In this document: positions 22,897 to 33,697 of the stretch, piece after piece
How positions within the stretch are numbered: the first letter of the stretch is position 1
How the letters are laid out: the number at the start of each line of letters is the position of its first letter
From: Chaetoderma sp. LZ-2023a
Taxonomy: Eukaryota; Mollusca; Caudofoveata; Chaetodermatida; Chaetodermatidae
NCBI GenBank assembly: GCA_034401795.1
Contig: JAVVLW010002769.1
Span: 1-64,000, forward strand
Direction: 5' to 3'
DNA: 64,000 bases
Made by a program: the position numbers and the translations under genes
The notes under the pieces: model-generated
What the model was told of the DNA's origin: nothing
What the model saw: only the letters and a program-made list of their open reading frames with translations
Databases searched by the model: none

Positions 22897-23000
22897 GAGA
22901 TTATTTTTGAAAATTTACCATTGGAATTACTGGCTCGATAATCTATGCAGTCATTCCAGTTGTAAATTTTCAAAAATAGTCTACATGTAAACTGACATGA
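22897..23000. repeat. TTAA palindrome core fragment
   Basis: GGCTCGATAATCTATGCAG core with both TTTTGAAAATTTACC arms; no ends. Confidence 0.75.
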
Positions 23001-23009
23001 CATTTTTAA

Positions 23010-23086
23010 TCTAATTCGACTGGAGCTTATTTCTGCCGTAAGTATCGACGGCTCCCAGTCAAATTTGTTTCAAAATATCCAACAGA
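23010..23086. repeat. Second hairpin family copy
   Basis: TCTAATTCGACTGGAGC with GGCTCCCAGTCAAATTTG, ending AAAATATCCAACAG. Confidence 0.8.
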
Positions 23087-23192
23087 GTATTCCTTACATC
23101 ATTGAGAATTTGTCATTTCTGCTGTGTGAGTTTTAAAAGATTAACATTGCAATATATGCTCACAGAAAAACAAGTCTGTACTTTTTACCGTT

Positions 23193-23412
23193 TTAACACT
23201 CAAGTCGGGCAAAAAGTGCTTCTGCACTGGTCTTGGGAAGTGTCCATTTGCGGACCAAGAGAAGACTATTTTTTTAAATTCACCACTGGAATGACTGGCT
23301 CGATAACCGAGGCAGTCATTGCAGTTGTAAATTTTAAAAAATTGTCTCTTGGTCTCCAAATTAATATGGTCGATGTGAAAATTGAAATTTTCTTGAACAA
23401 GTTAGGTGTTAA
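23193..23412. repeat. TTAA palindrome element
   Basis: TTAACACTCAAGTCGGGC ... GTTAGGTGTTAA, core GGCTCGATAACCGAGGC. Confidence 0.85.
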
Positions 23413-23612
23413 CACTTAGCACTCTGGTTTTAATATTTTATTTTTTACTGCGTCAGTAGCAAATAAACTGGTGTACATTTTTCAACAATTTTGTTGGACG
23501 ATAGACAGCAACATTTTTCACCAAATTTGTTGAAAAATTAACACCAGTTCATCTTTTAAATTAATTTGAAAATTTAAACTGGACATCAGAGTGATAAGGT
23601 TTAAGGGGTTAA
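23413..23612. repeat. AT-rich hairpin element, second copy
   Basis: Same family as 20622-20796: AACTGGTGTACATTTTTCAAC and GTTGAAAAATTAACACCAGTT. It abuts a TTAA-family copy ending at 23412. Confidence 0.75.
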
Positions 23613-23765
23613 TGGATTGCCTCTATGTTTACCTATCTGAGCCCATTGCTCGAAGCCTGGAAGGCCCTTGGGTATATATAATTTTGACACAATGGATGGG
23701 TGATAGATGTGGAGAGGGTGGGGTGGAGATAAAATGTTGACGTTTTCCGTTGTTTATTCGTCCAG

Positions 23766-23859
23766 AACAATAACCATGGTGAGGACGTGATGTTGGACAA
23801 AGATGAGATTCAGCAGGGTGTCTCGACCGGCAATCTGGAAGCCGATGTCGACTATCAGA
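23766..23859 (+). CDS. IQGAP: IQGAP exon 7: linker between repeats
   Basis: Reads NNNHGEDVMLDKDEIQQGVS then TGNLEADVDYQ, equivalent to IQGAP1 TDPLQKEELQSGVDAANSAAQQYQ. The acceptor is GTCCAG and the donor GTAAGA; the exon ends in phase 1. The low-complexity asparagine start is typical of a variable linker. Confidence 0.9.
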
Positions 23860-23966
23860 GTAAGATCTATAAATTATCTAATATGATAATAATATACCAA
23901 TATGATCATTAAAAGTGTTAATATTTCCAATTTGTTAATGACTAGGAACATTATTTTTTAGAAGAC

Positions 23967-24063
23967 TAAGGCCGTGTTCTCACGAGAGAGTTAATTAGGA
24001 ATAACGCCATACTTCACTATGGCATTATTCCTGATTAACTCTCTCATGAGAACACGGCCTTAG
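23967..24063. repeat. 97-bp hairpin element, second copy
   Basis: TAAGGCCGTGTTCTCACGAG ... CTCATGAGAACACGGCCTTA, with a more complete inner stem (AATAACGCCAT / ATGGCATTATT) than the copy at 10664. Confidence 0.9.
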
Positions 24064-24154
24064 ACACGAGAATGGCTGGTTACTGAGCATAGCAATCCTG
24101 TGATAATTTTCTTAGCCTCTGCTTAGCCTGGTCTGCAAATGAATAGTTCTGAAA

Positions 24155-24463
24155 TGGTAAAACGTGTTAAGCCACGTCGCTGAAGTATACCTGACGCTTG
24201 TCTTGGGTTGGAGGATAAAAGTCAGATGCCTGACACTGGTGCAGTGCCTCCTATTTATAGGCCACGGAACCCCGGCAAGGGTCGCTACCACTGAGCATGT
24301 GCACGCACTTGCTCACTGATTGTTCTTACTTGGGGACCCTTGCCGGGGTTCCGTGGCCTATAAATAGGAGGCACTGCACCCGTGTCAGGCATCTGACTTT
24401 CATCCTCCAACCCATGACAAGCGTCAGGTATTCTTCAGTGACGTGGCTTAACACGTTTTACCA
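24155..24463. repeat. Near-perfect 129-bp foldback element
   Basis: Arms 24155-24283 and 24335-24463 are reverse complements with about six mismatches, separated by a 51-nt loop. The arms end TGGTAAAACGTGTTAAGCC and include GGCCTATAAATAGGAGGC. In intron 7. Confidence 0.95.
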
Positions 24464-25225
24464 ATTTTAATTAATGAGTAAAATATGGTAGGAGCCAATA
24501 CAGACAATCTCCACCCAGAGATATGCCTGCGCTCCATTTCAAAGCTAATTCTTCTCACAGAAGTAGCATGAGAAGGGGCCGATAGGTACCCCCCCCCTAC
24601 CAAATGTCCAAAAAGACTCCCCTATAGCTCAGCACTACTTTCCCAAGACTGAAGCAGGGGAAACAGTGACAGGATTCAAGAGCAATACAGCAATACCTAA
24701 CCATAGAACGGAGCATGCTTCTTACTGCATCACTCAGGTTCTAAGAGGGGACCCATGTGCAAACATAAACACTCCAATCATGAGATGAAAAAGAAGCATA
24801 CAGGATATATAATCTGCACACCATGGAGTCTCTAGGCACCAGCCATATGGTTAAAGAGCCATTAGCCAGTAGGCTGTCCCCCCCTACCCCTCTGTTCCCC
24901 ACCCAACGTTATAAATTATTCAAAGAATTTTCTGAATGTTTTTAGAGACCAGTGCATAAGCCAAGTACATTATGGTACAGCAAGAAGGTGTCTCTTTAAG
25001 TCATGTGGGTGGTCGTTTTTGAGCAGGTCTGATGAGCAATCTGCATCCTTTTCAACATAGCGCATCTCACGTGGTAAAAAAAAAAAGACAGTAGCTGTTG
25101 CATTCTTAAACAGCACCAGCTTCTGTCAACATTTCTTGCAAAATGCACACTGGTTCACATAATAGGTGGAATTGAATGGTTAATCATTGACACGTTCTAA
25201 ACTGCTGCAATAATTTCTTTTTCAG

Positions 25226-25386
25226 GATCACAGGCAGTTAATTGCATTAATAAAGCTATTAATGAGAATGACCTGGATTTATTAATTAAATCTCTTCAAG
25301 TGCCAGCGGCAGAATTCCCTTCTACACACGGCTTTGCTAGCAGCCTATACATGGAGGAATTCATCAGTATGAGAGATGAGAAACAG
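25226..25386 (+). CDS. IQGAP: IQGAP exon 8: internal repeat
   Basis: With the split arginine it reads RSQAVNCINKAINENDLDLL, then IKSLQVPAAEFPSTHGFASS and LYMEEFISMRDEKQ. It corresponds to the repeat with IQGAP1 AVALINAAIQKG and LYQKELATLQ. The acceptor follows a long pyrimidine tract (TTTCTTTTTCAG). The donor CAG-GTCTGA is weaker than its neighbours. It ends in phase 0. Confidence 0.92.
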
Positions 25387-26014
25387 GTCTGATTATCAAA
25401 TAACAACACCCACCCACCACCAACCCTACCACCACCAGATTTTTAATATGCATGATGCAGTTAGGGGAGAGGACCATTTACCTCAGGCAACAACCATCTA
25501 CAATACAGCTCAGATATAACTGAGATAAGATTAAAAAACATGATGTGACTGAAAGAACGACATTAGGATTTAGCCGCATGAGAATTCTGGACATGTGGCG
25601 AAAAATTGTTTTGAATGTATTTACTAAAAGACGAATGTGAGTTAGAAATAAATAACGAAAATCTTATCAATCATTATTGCCTCTCGGACTTCTGAGAAAT
25701 GAATCGGAATTAGAAGATGAGACTCAATATGCATTTTGATATTGCTGGCCTCGACCAATAACAATCTCTTATACATTTAAAGTCAGTTTTGTTGACAGCA
25801 TGAAAATTGGAAGTAAATTTTGTCATGCCACATTTACAAGACAAATACATCGTCAGAAAGTGTGAAACAGGCCAATGCACCACCATGCAAAATGCTTACA
25901 CCTTCGTTATAAACCAGTTCTCATTCCTTTATACTAGGCATGATTTTAGTTATAGGTTGTTATTGAGCTGTACGATGCATGCAAGAAGAATGTATTTTTG
26001 ACAATCTCGGACCA

Positions 26015-26255
26015 TTAACCCTTTAATGGTCAAGCCGGCCAAACCTGACCTCTCCAGTAGTCTTGAGGAATGTTCATTGGCAGGTAAAGAGGAGAATATT
26101 TTTGAAAACTTACCACTTAAATAGCTGGCTCGCTAATCGAGCCAGTCATTCTAGTGGTAAATTTTCAAAAATACTCTTCTCTTTACCTGCAGATGGGCAT
26201 TCAAATAAGGAGATAATTTGATTTCCTTGACCAAATTTGGCCATTAAAGGGTTAA
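26015..26255. repeat. TTAA palindrome element, complete
   Basis: TTAACCCTTTAATGGTC ... GGCCATTAAAGGGTTAA, core GGCTCGCTAATCGAGCC. Confidence 0.92.
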
Positions 26256-26512
26256 GAGTCTGCCAGTCATACCAGTAGAAAGTTTAACCCTTTACCCCTT
26301 ATGGGCCAGAAACAAGAAATTTGATCGTATTAGCCGCTGACTTTCACTGTACCCACTCTGACCTCACTTAGGGTTTCATTCTGTACTTCTCCATCCCTAC
26401 TCTGACCGTATTTTCTACTTATCCTTTGTGCGCTATCCTAGCTTACTGGTTTCTTGGTACCTTACTCTGTCACACACTATCTATGTATTTAACACCTTTT
26501 CATATTTTGCAG

Positions 26513-26552
26513 GCGGATCTTGACTATGATGAGATATTTGGAGGGGTGACAA
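26513..26552 (+). CDS. IQGAP: IQGAP exon 9: 40-nt exon
   Basis: A short exon reading ADLDYDEIFGGVT plus one base, placed like IQGAP1 LTHPELSVAVE. The acceptor is TTTTGCAG and the donor GTATGT. Its phase (0 in, 1 out) fits its neighbours exactly, and the following intron is the shortest in the window (370 nt). Confidence 0.85.
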
Positions 26553-26922
26553 GTATGTATGTTCAAAAACTTTTAGTCCTAGATTTATCATTTTAAGACT
26601 TAGACAGCAATACCTGTAAATCAAATTAATCTTAGAATATTCACACAATTCAACCGTTAATATTCTGCAGGGACTTTTAAATTGCTTTGATATGCAAATG
26701 TATCAGTTGTATGATCTGTAATTGTTCTTTTTATAAATTAACATTTAGTCTGGCTGATAAAGAGTTTTGGGGATTATTAAATATATATAGGGAATAAACC
26801 AATTGGTATGATGGCGACACATTTAGAGAAATTGGCTATATATAAATCGGTTAAATTTATATTGTGGAAATCGGGAACATTCGTCGTCAATGTGTGACTA
26901 TCTCTGTGTTGTTGTTTGACAG

Positions 26923-27086
26923 TTCTATCAGCAGTAGCTTTGATAAACCAAGCTATAGATCGTGGCGATCCCCTCACTACATACAATGCTTTGACGCATG
27001 AAAATGCACATCTTCCAAATGTTGAAGAGGAGAATGCTAATAAATACCAGAAAGACCTGGCCATTGAGAAGAGCAAGAAGGACGGG
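26923..27086 (+). CDS. IQGAP: IQGAP exon 10: internal repeat
   Basis: Reads ILSAVALINQAIDRGDPLTT, then YNALTHENAHLPNVEEENAN and KYQKDLAIEKSKKDG. It matches IQGAP1 MLSSVALINRALESGDVNTV...IEEENCQRYLDEL. The acceptor is TTTGACAG and the donor GGG-GTAAGG; it ends in phase 0. The next intron (9.9 kb) holds the DIRS-A insertion. Confidence 0.95.
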
Positions 27087-27212
27087 GTAAGGACTGGAGA
27101 TAGAGCTTTCAGAGTGTGATTTATGTTTTGAGTTTTATGTTTTTCGGAATGTTCGTATTTGATTATTAGCTAATGCTGAACGTGGATTAAGATATCCCTT
27201 ATTACGCCACTT

Positions 27213-27392
27213 TTAACCCTTTCATGATGAAGCTGGCAAATTTTTTTTTTAAATTTACCACTAGAATGACTGGCTCTGTAAACGAGCCAGTCATTCCAGT
27301 AGTAAATTTTCTAAAATAACCTTGGCCTGCAAATAAACATTCTATATGAAAATATTTAAATTTTCTTGACAAAATTCAGCAACTAAAGGCTA
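27213..27392. repeat. TTAA palindrome element, shortened
   Basis: TTAACCCTTTCATGATG, left strip deleted, core GGCTCTGTAAACGAGCC; intron 10. Confidence 0.85.
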
Positions 27393-27569
27393 TTATTACA
27401 GAGTTAGTCGAAAAAATTTAAAATAAAAGACTGCCGTTCATCTTCGTAATAATATTGATGTAACCATAGACAGCAGGAAATTACAGCAATATTGTTTCAA
27501 AGCTGAACACCAGTTGTCATATGAATGGAAATTAAATTTTAGAGTTTAATGTTTCAATGCTCTAAGGTT

Positions 27570-27788
27570 TACAGTCAAACCTGCTTGAAAGACCACCTAT
27601 AGTTTGGGGGCAAAGATGGTGGTTCCTTAAGGCATATGGTCATAAGACCACCTATCTTAATGAACCACGATCTTGTGGCCCCATAATAACACATTCTATG
27701 GTGTGTAACTTGTAATAAGACCACCTGTCTTTCATAACCATGTATTTGTGCTTGATCAGGTGGGCACATAAGACAAGTTTGATTGTAG
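27570..27788. repeat. MITE-like element with ACAGTCAAACCTGC ends
   Basis: Starts TACAGTCAAACCTGCTTGA and ends CAAGTTTGATTGTAG, an imperfect inverted repeat, with internal GACCACCTAT and GACCACCTGTC blocks. I recall this repeat class from several invertebrates. Intron 10. Confidence 0.7.
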
Positions 27789-27984
27789 TTTATCAACTTA
27801 TTGTTTTCAAATATATTATACTAATGAATTTTCTCAGTAGAATAGCAGCAGTCATGTGTTTATTGAATAAGCCACTGCATTAATTCATATTTAGATTAAT
27901 AATGTACAACAGTAGGGTTGTTTTTTTTTAATGCTAAATTGTAACTTCCTTTGTCTGTTGGTTTTTTGGCCTCTTGTGTATCGG

Positions 27985-28453
27985 TTGGTCAGTCTGTGCG
28001 CAGCACTTACAGTCCAAGTGCTTTGTGGAGTTAGTGGTTGGTCAGTCTGTGCGCAGCACTTACAGTCCAAGTGCTTTGTGGAGTTAGTGGTTGGTCAGTC
28101 TGTGCGCAGCACTTACAGTCCAAGTGCTTTGTGGAGTTAGTGGTTGGTTAGTCTGTGCGCAGCACTTACAGTCCAAGTGCTTTGTGGAGTTAGTGGTTGG
28201 TTAGTCTGTGCGCAGCACTTACAGTCCAAGTGCTTTGTGGAGTTAGTGGTTGGTCAGTCTGTGCGCAGCACTTACAGTCCAAGTGCTTTGTGGAGTTAGT
28301 GGTTGGTTAGTCTGTGCGCAGCACTTACAGTCCAAGTGCTTTGTGGAGTTAGTGGTTGGTTAGTCTGTGCGCAGCACTTACAGTCCAAGTGCTTTGTGGA
28401 GTTAGTGGTTGGTTAGTCTGTGCGCAGCACTTACAGTCCTAGTGCTTTGTGGA
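27985..28453 (+). repeat. 53-bp minisatellite, left part
   Basis: About nine copies of a 53-bp unit containing GTCTGTGCGCAGCACTTAC and AGTGCTTTGTGGAGTTAGTGG. Units are nearly identical. The array is cut by DIRS-A in the last unit after GTGCTTTGTGGA and resumes at 35454. Confidence 0.95.
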
Positions 28454-28468
28454 TTTCACTTCAAGAGT

Positions 28469-28624
28469 ATACTTACCTCCCTAATACTTTTGATATTGCT
28501 AAATATTGGCTTTCACACAATAAACACTCAGATTTAAAACAGTTAGGTGCCCCTACTGGGCAGGGAGTCAGAGCGTAGTCTGGCGGATGCCAGCCCCACC
28601 ACCGCGCATGCGCAGACTAGCACT
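28469..28624 (+). repeat. DIRS-A left terminal inverted repeat
   Basis: Starts ATACTTACCTCCCTAATAC. It is the reverse complement of 35259-35414 without a mismatch in my reading. Identity decays after AGCACT, with about 20 further similar bases. Confidence 0.93.
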
Positions 28625-28739
28625 ACCTCTTTGCTAGATTATTGGCAGAGAGTTCACACATGTCTTTTTGTTGCAATAGCTTTTCCTTGATCTTAGACTG
28701 TTTAAGTGGTGTTTTTTGGTGTGATAGTCACTGATTTGG

Positions 28740-28790
28740 ATGGCAGGACGGAACGATTCGCCAAAGGGGGACTTAGGACCTTTAAATCAG
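28740..28790 (+). CDS. Candidate 5' exon of DIRS-A gag
   Basis: An ATG opens a 17-codon stretch, MAGRNDSPKGDLGPLNQ, that ends at CAG-GTGACT in phase 0. Splicing to the acceptor TTTCAG before 29555 would continue directly into GPGCASCGRF of the main gag frame. This is inferred: the donor is only moderate, but DIRS-B shows the same arrangement at equivalent positions. Confidence 0.5.
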
Positions 28791-29554
28791 GTGACTTCTA
28801 GTAAAATTAGCGAGTTTTCTTCCCGGTGTATTGTGTTTCCGGGACTCGCGGTTACCGTGATAAGCGCCTTGGTTAGTTGGTTTATGTCAACTCGGTGCTA
28901 CCTATGACTAATTTCTCTTTCTGTTTATGTCCACAGGTCTGTATGACGCTAGGTGGTCGCTTCACAGTAGCAGAGAGTTAGTTTTCTCTCCACCATGGTT
29001 CCATTTCCTACTAACTCTGTTAGGTTATCTAACCAAATGAAAAATATGTCCAGTGAGTTGGAGGCCTAGTATAAAGGTCTTCTCACTTTGCCCTCTTGAT
29101 CCAATTCCTTCCCCATGAGGTGGAGAGAGTTAAGAGGCGTGCAGATGGTGGAGTTCTCCGGTTCGTCACGTTGGATGGTTTGTCTATACAAAGTGTCAGG
29201 TATCTAGTTATTGATAATGTGGTGATGTTAATTATTGTAAACAAACAAAGGGAGATAATTAACATTTTTGCCAGAAAAGAGTTATCTATATGTATCTGAT
29301 GGTTGTGTAGTCGACTTATCCATTCAGCATACAATTCGTCCTTGCACTTGGATGTTTTGTTGGGATCGAATTTTTTCCTGTCACGGGATTAATGACGTCA
29401 TAATCAGCCTGGCTATGTGTTTATCAGCTATTCAAGCGCTATGCTGGTTTCTGATGTATATTGATCTTTATGATCGTTTTCCTTCTCTTTGAGTTGGATT
29501 GAGTTTCTAAGCTTAACTAGTTGCTCATACTCCTTGTCCTTTGCCCTGTTTCAG

Positions 29555-31566
29555 GGACCGGGTTGCGCGTCCTGTGGTCGTTTTATTCATGTAAAGTTCT
29601 GGCCGCATCTGTGCTCTCAATGTAGCCCTTGTGGTCCATTGGTTAATTGTGACATATGTAAGCACTGGGGGGGCGTGTTAATGTCCGAATTCTTGTGCTG
29701 CTTACAGGCGACGGACAAGGTGGTGGAGGAGGAGAAGAAGAAGAAGCGGAAACGAGAGGTTGTAAGTAGGAAGGGTAAGGGGAAGGTCTCGTCCGCGGTG
29801 GATATGGAGGCCTTCCGGACCGAGATGTTGGGAGAGATGAAGAGGGCAGTAAAGGATTTGGTTCCAGGGTTGCTTCGTGGCATGCTTCCTGGTCCAAATC
29901 CTTTACTGTCCTCATCATCGGCTTCGGAGCAGGTAATCCCCGCCTCTGGATCGATTTTCCTTAGTCCGCTTCCGTTGTTCGACGATTCAGAGGTGGCCCC
30001 ATTAGAGGGGGCGTTCCACGGCCCTGGCAGCAGGCTTATTGCCGCGCCGATAGGGGACCGTGGACGGTTGTCGCTGGAACCCGCGGGCTGCTTATCAGTC
30101 CAGGGGTATCCGCACGCCGCGGTGGCCAGTACCTCCTATGGCACCGTTCCTGGTCAGCCCGGGTTAGCTCTCTTTGCTGACCCGGGGTCTAATCTTTCTG
30201 ACCAGGGTAATGAGGATTACCTGCTAGGGTCGCCGTCTGACGACGTGGACATGGATGAAGACGTTTGTGCACCCCTCGCGGGGAATACAGGCGCCTTATT
30301 CCACGGTTTTACTCACCCTGGAGTAAAGTCCGCGGCTCAGGTGGTGGCCCAGGGCGCTGCTGATGGCCAGCGGTACCGCATACCTCGGCTTGCCGAGGGT
30401 GTTGCTGGTGCTGGCCGGGCCCGTGGTGAGACTATATATACCCCGCGCTCTGCCACGGTGCCTGCTCCTGGTCAAACCAGTGATATTCTCATGCCGGTGC
30501 TGTCAGGCCCGCGTGTTTTCCCTGGCTTGCCAGGTGTATCAGCATACCCGCCGTCAAGCTCTACTGCTTGCGCTCAGGAGGAAGACGAAGGACCCCGTCT
30601 TGTAGAGCGCTCGCAGTTAGCCACGGAGGAGGATTGGTATGACGCTTGCCAGTGGTTGGTGAGCGTTAGGCCTGATCTGCCCGTGGAGCAGTCGGCTAGC
30701 CAGCGTGTTCACACGCCGTGGTTAGCTGGGAAACCGACTGCTAACGCTATGCCTTCTCTGCCGCTGGCGGAGCATGTCGTTGACATGTTCAAGGCGGCGG
30801 AGTCGTCCATTAAGTCGAGTGGACGTCTCGCGAAGGCCCCTCGCGAGGTGGCCAGGCGTTGTCGCATCGTGCCCCTGGATTACCAGCGGTACGGTGTGGT
30901 ACCCAAGCCCAGCGTGGATGACCGCGCGGCTTTGGGTGAGGATGCGCGGCCAGGCTCCCGTTGCGTGATGCGGAGGAGAGTGGGATGGCTTCGATTGCCG
31001 CTCTGTCCCACGTCTCCCAGCTGTTACAGGGGGTAGTAACGGCATCCGCATCGCGCCAGCCAAGTCCGGTCACTGTCCAGCGAACCATACAGGATGGTAT
31101 TAACCTGGCGCTGGACTGTATGACTCGGGCGGTGACCAGGAGTGTCAGGGCAAGACGCACGTTTGCCCTGGACAATCTGTGCCCGTCTCAGGACCTGTAC
31201 AATAGGCTACTGCGTACGCCTATGACGGGCCCTGGTCTTTTTGGAGGTGAGGGATGTCGCCACCTCCAAGAGACGTTCACCCTGGTGAATAACCAGAGGG
31301 CGCTGCGCGAGCAGTTTGATGTGCTGCGTCGTGCTAATGCTCGCGCCGCGGCCCCGGCGTATCGTCCCCTGCAGGCTCGAGGTGGTGCTGGCCAGGTCAG
31401 TGGCCAGCCACCGTCGCAGCGTCGGCCTCGGCCGCGTGCGATTCGGCCAGCAGCGAGGGGGGCGCAGGTTCCTCAGGCGCCGTCAGCCAAGCAGCCGCCC
31501 GCGCACCGAGGTGCGCGCGGGGCGGGGCGGGGCGCGCGAGGATCTGGGCGTGGTTATCGTTCCTGA
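29555..31566 (+). pseudogene. DIRS-A gag-like protein (frame broken once)
   Basis: Structural protein of the retroelement, presumed to bind its RNA. It begins after a TTTCAG acceptor with a cysteine/histidine cluster (CASCGRF, HLCSQCSPC, NCDICKHW) that also occurs in DIRS-B gag. A lysine/glutamate-rich segment, a long low-complexity middle and a C-terminal globular part (SIAALSH, MTGPGLFGGEG) follow, then an arginine/glycine-rich tail ending RGYRS. The frame used from 29555 closes at 31036, while the homologous C-terminal part lies in another frame, open from about 30960 to 31566. The break is near 30955-30965 and is a net one-base loss or two-base gain compared with DIRS-B. It could be a real mutation or an assembly error. 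Confidence 0.8.
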
Positions 31567-31603
31567 CAGTACGCTTACCGCGGTAAGAACCACGCCGGTG
31601 TGT

Positions 31604-33697
31604 ATGGCGACGGAGACAGTGCCGCTCTTGCATGCCTCGTGTCCACCGCGGTCCCTAGGTGGGCCGGTGGGAGGCCGGCTAGCCGGCCACATGCAAGAGT
31701 GGGAACGGTTAACTCAGGACCGTTTAGTCTTGCGATGGCTTTCCGTCGGGTATCATCCAGAGTGGGTGACAGGCCCGCCGTCGCGACTGTCTCTGGTGCC
31801 AGTCTGGACTCCCATTCCGAGGGATCCAGAGCAAAGGTTGTGTATCGAGGAGGAGATAAATTCCCTCATACAAAAGGGAGCTATTCAGCCGGCACAAAGG
31901 TGTCCGGGCTTCTATTCAACCCTGTTCTTAGTAACAAAACGCACCGGAGGGTGGAGACCGATTCTCAACCTCAAGCCATTGAACAAGTTCATCGAGACGC
32001 CCAGTTTCAAGATGGAAACGGTGCGCTCGGTGTTGGCGGGGTTGGAGAGGGGGATGTGGACGGCGTCGATAGATTTGAAGGACGCTTATTTCCACATCCC
32101 CATCCACGGGAGTTTCTGTCGCTTCCTGAGATTTGCATTCCAGGGCAGACAGTGGGAATTCAGGGTGTTGCCCTTCGGAATTTCCACGGCTCCTCGGGTT
32201 TTCACCCGTGTGGTTCTTGCGATCACAGCATACCTCCGCAGGAGAAGCATAGCAGTCCACACGTACATAGACGACTGGCTGTTGAAAGCGCACACCCGGG
32301 AAAGTTTGTCCGCCAATCTGGAGATTGTTTTGAAAATTCTCACAGACTTGGGCTGGTTGATCAATTTCCCAAAATCAGAGCTGACTCCATCCCAGAAGTT
32401 TGTTTACCTGGGGATGTTCTTCGATCTAGAGACAGGATATGTTTATCCTACTCAGGAGAGAGTTCAAAAACTCATCTCGTTGATTCAGTCAGTGTGCGAC
32501 AGTCGTCATGTCCTGGCACGGGTTTACTTGAGAATGCTGGGGTTGATGGTTTCGTTGGAACCAGTCATTCCTCAGGCCGCCTTACGCAGGCGGCCGATCC
32601 AGTTGTTTCTCATGACACAATGGACCCAGAGTACAGGTTCGCTGGACTCGAATGTGTCAGTGTTGGCGCCTCTGATTCACCACCTGCAATGGTGGTTGAA
32701 TACAGAGAATCTCTTGCCGGGGGTTTTGCTAACCCCTCCCCACCCTCAGGTGACTGTGTATACAGATGCATCGATGGAGGGCTGGGGAGCTTGCCTGGAA
32801 GAATCCACGATATCAGGGCTTTGGAATCTGGAACAGTCAAAGGAACATATAAATCTACTGGAGCTAAGAGCAGTAGTCCTGGGCCTGGAACATTTCTTAC
32901 AGAAAGTTCAGGGCAAGATTGTTCTTATTCGTTCAGACAACTCAACAGTTGTGACTTACATAAACCGCCAGGGCGGAACGAAGTCGCCCAGTCTCTGTAT
33001 GATGACATGGGAACTGCTTTGTTGGTGTCTGGATCACCAGATTACCTTGAAAGCAGTTCATATTCCGGGAAGGTTAAACCTGCTAGCAGACTCATTGAGC
33101 CGAAGGATGAGTGTTTTACCCACGGAATGGCAACTAAATCAATGTGTGGCGGATCGTCTGTTCGACCATTGGGGGAAACCCAACATCGATTTGTTCGCAA
33201 CGAAGAAGAATGCGAAGATGACGACGTACGTCTCTCCGATTCCGGATCCAAGCGCTTTCGCAACAGATGCGTTAGCTATCAGCTGGAGGAGAATGTATGC
33301 ATACGCATTCCCTCCAGCAATCCTGATTCCAAAAATTCTTCAGAAAATCAGACAAGAGGAATGCCAAGTGCTTCTGATCGCCCCGGATTGGCCAAGCCGA
33401 TCATGGTATACGGATCTGCTGGACCTTCTGGTCTGCAATCCGGTTCCTCTGCCTCTGATGGACGATATTATCTTCCAGGGCAAGGCCCTTCACAACAATC
33501 CGTCAATGTTCAGATTGACTGCGTGGATGTTGTCAAGGAATCTAGAATTAAGGAGGGCTTTTCTGAGCAAGCAGCCATGTTTATGGCCAAAGCCAGGAGG
33601 GGGTCAACCTCCAGAGCATATAATTATAAAATCAACAGATTTGCAGAATGGTGCTCAAATAGATGTATTGATCCAATGGATTCATCTATTCAAGTAG
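31604..33697 (+). CDS. DIRS-A reverse transcriptase / RNase H / C-terminal domain
   Basis: Copies element RNA into DNA. In order: RT with FLVTKRTGGWRPILNLKPLN, SIDLKDAYFHIP, the FGISTAP segment and the YIDD catalytic box (32264-32275). RNase H follows, with its acidic residues in YTDASMEGWG, LLELRAV, RSDNSTVV and LLADSLSRR. A third domain (IDLFATKKNAK, VSPIPDP, LLIAPDWPSRSWYTDLLDL) lies where DIRS elements have been described as carrying a Dam-like methyltransferase module; I do not see a clear DPPY motif. The start at 31604 is the first ATG after gag; the frame is +1 to the gag C-terminal frame. Confidence 0.92.
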   Translation: MATETVPLLHASCPPRSLGGPVGGRLAGHMQEWERLTQDRLVLRWLSVGYHPEWVTGPPSRLSLVPVWTPIPRDPEQRLCIEEEINSLIQKGAIQPAQRCPGFYSTLFLVTKRTGGWRPILNLKPLNKFIETPSFKMETVRSVLAGLERGMWTASIDLKDAYFHIPIHGSFCRFLRFAFQGRQWEFRVLPFGISTAPRVFTRVVLAITAYLRRRSIAVHTYIDDWLLKAHTRESLSANLEIVLKILTDLGWLINFPKSELTPSQKFVYLGMFFDLETGYVYPTQERVQKLISLIQSVCDSRHVLARVYLRMLGLMVSLEPVIPQAALRRRPIQLFLMTQWTQSTGSLDSNVSVLAPLIHHLQWWLNTENLLPGVLLTPPHPQVTVYTDASMEGWGACLEESTISGLWNLEQSKEHINLLELRAVVLGLEHFLQKVQGKIVLIRSDNSTVVTYINRQGGTKSPSLCMMTWELLCWCLDHQITLKAVHIPGRLNLLADSLSRRMSVLPTEWQLNQCVADRLFDHWGKPNIDLFATKKNAKMTTYVSPIPDPSAFATDALAISWRRMYAYAFPPAILIPKILQKIRQEECQVLLIAPDWPSRSWYTDLLDLLVCNPVPLPLMDDIIFQGKALHNNPSMFRLTAWMLSRNLELRRAFLSKQPCLWPKPGGGQPPEHIIIKSTDLQNGAQIDVLIQWIHLFK

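Noticed and set aside
27931..28140. Repeated peptide frame in the 53-bp array
   Set aside because: A 53-bp unit changes frame at every repeat. The open frame is an effect of the repeated sequence, not a protein.
31397..32364. Several minus-strand open frames within the DIRS elements
   Set aside because: Shadows of GC-rich gag and RT coding sequence; they have no domain and are not shared in position and sequence in a way suggesting genes.
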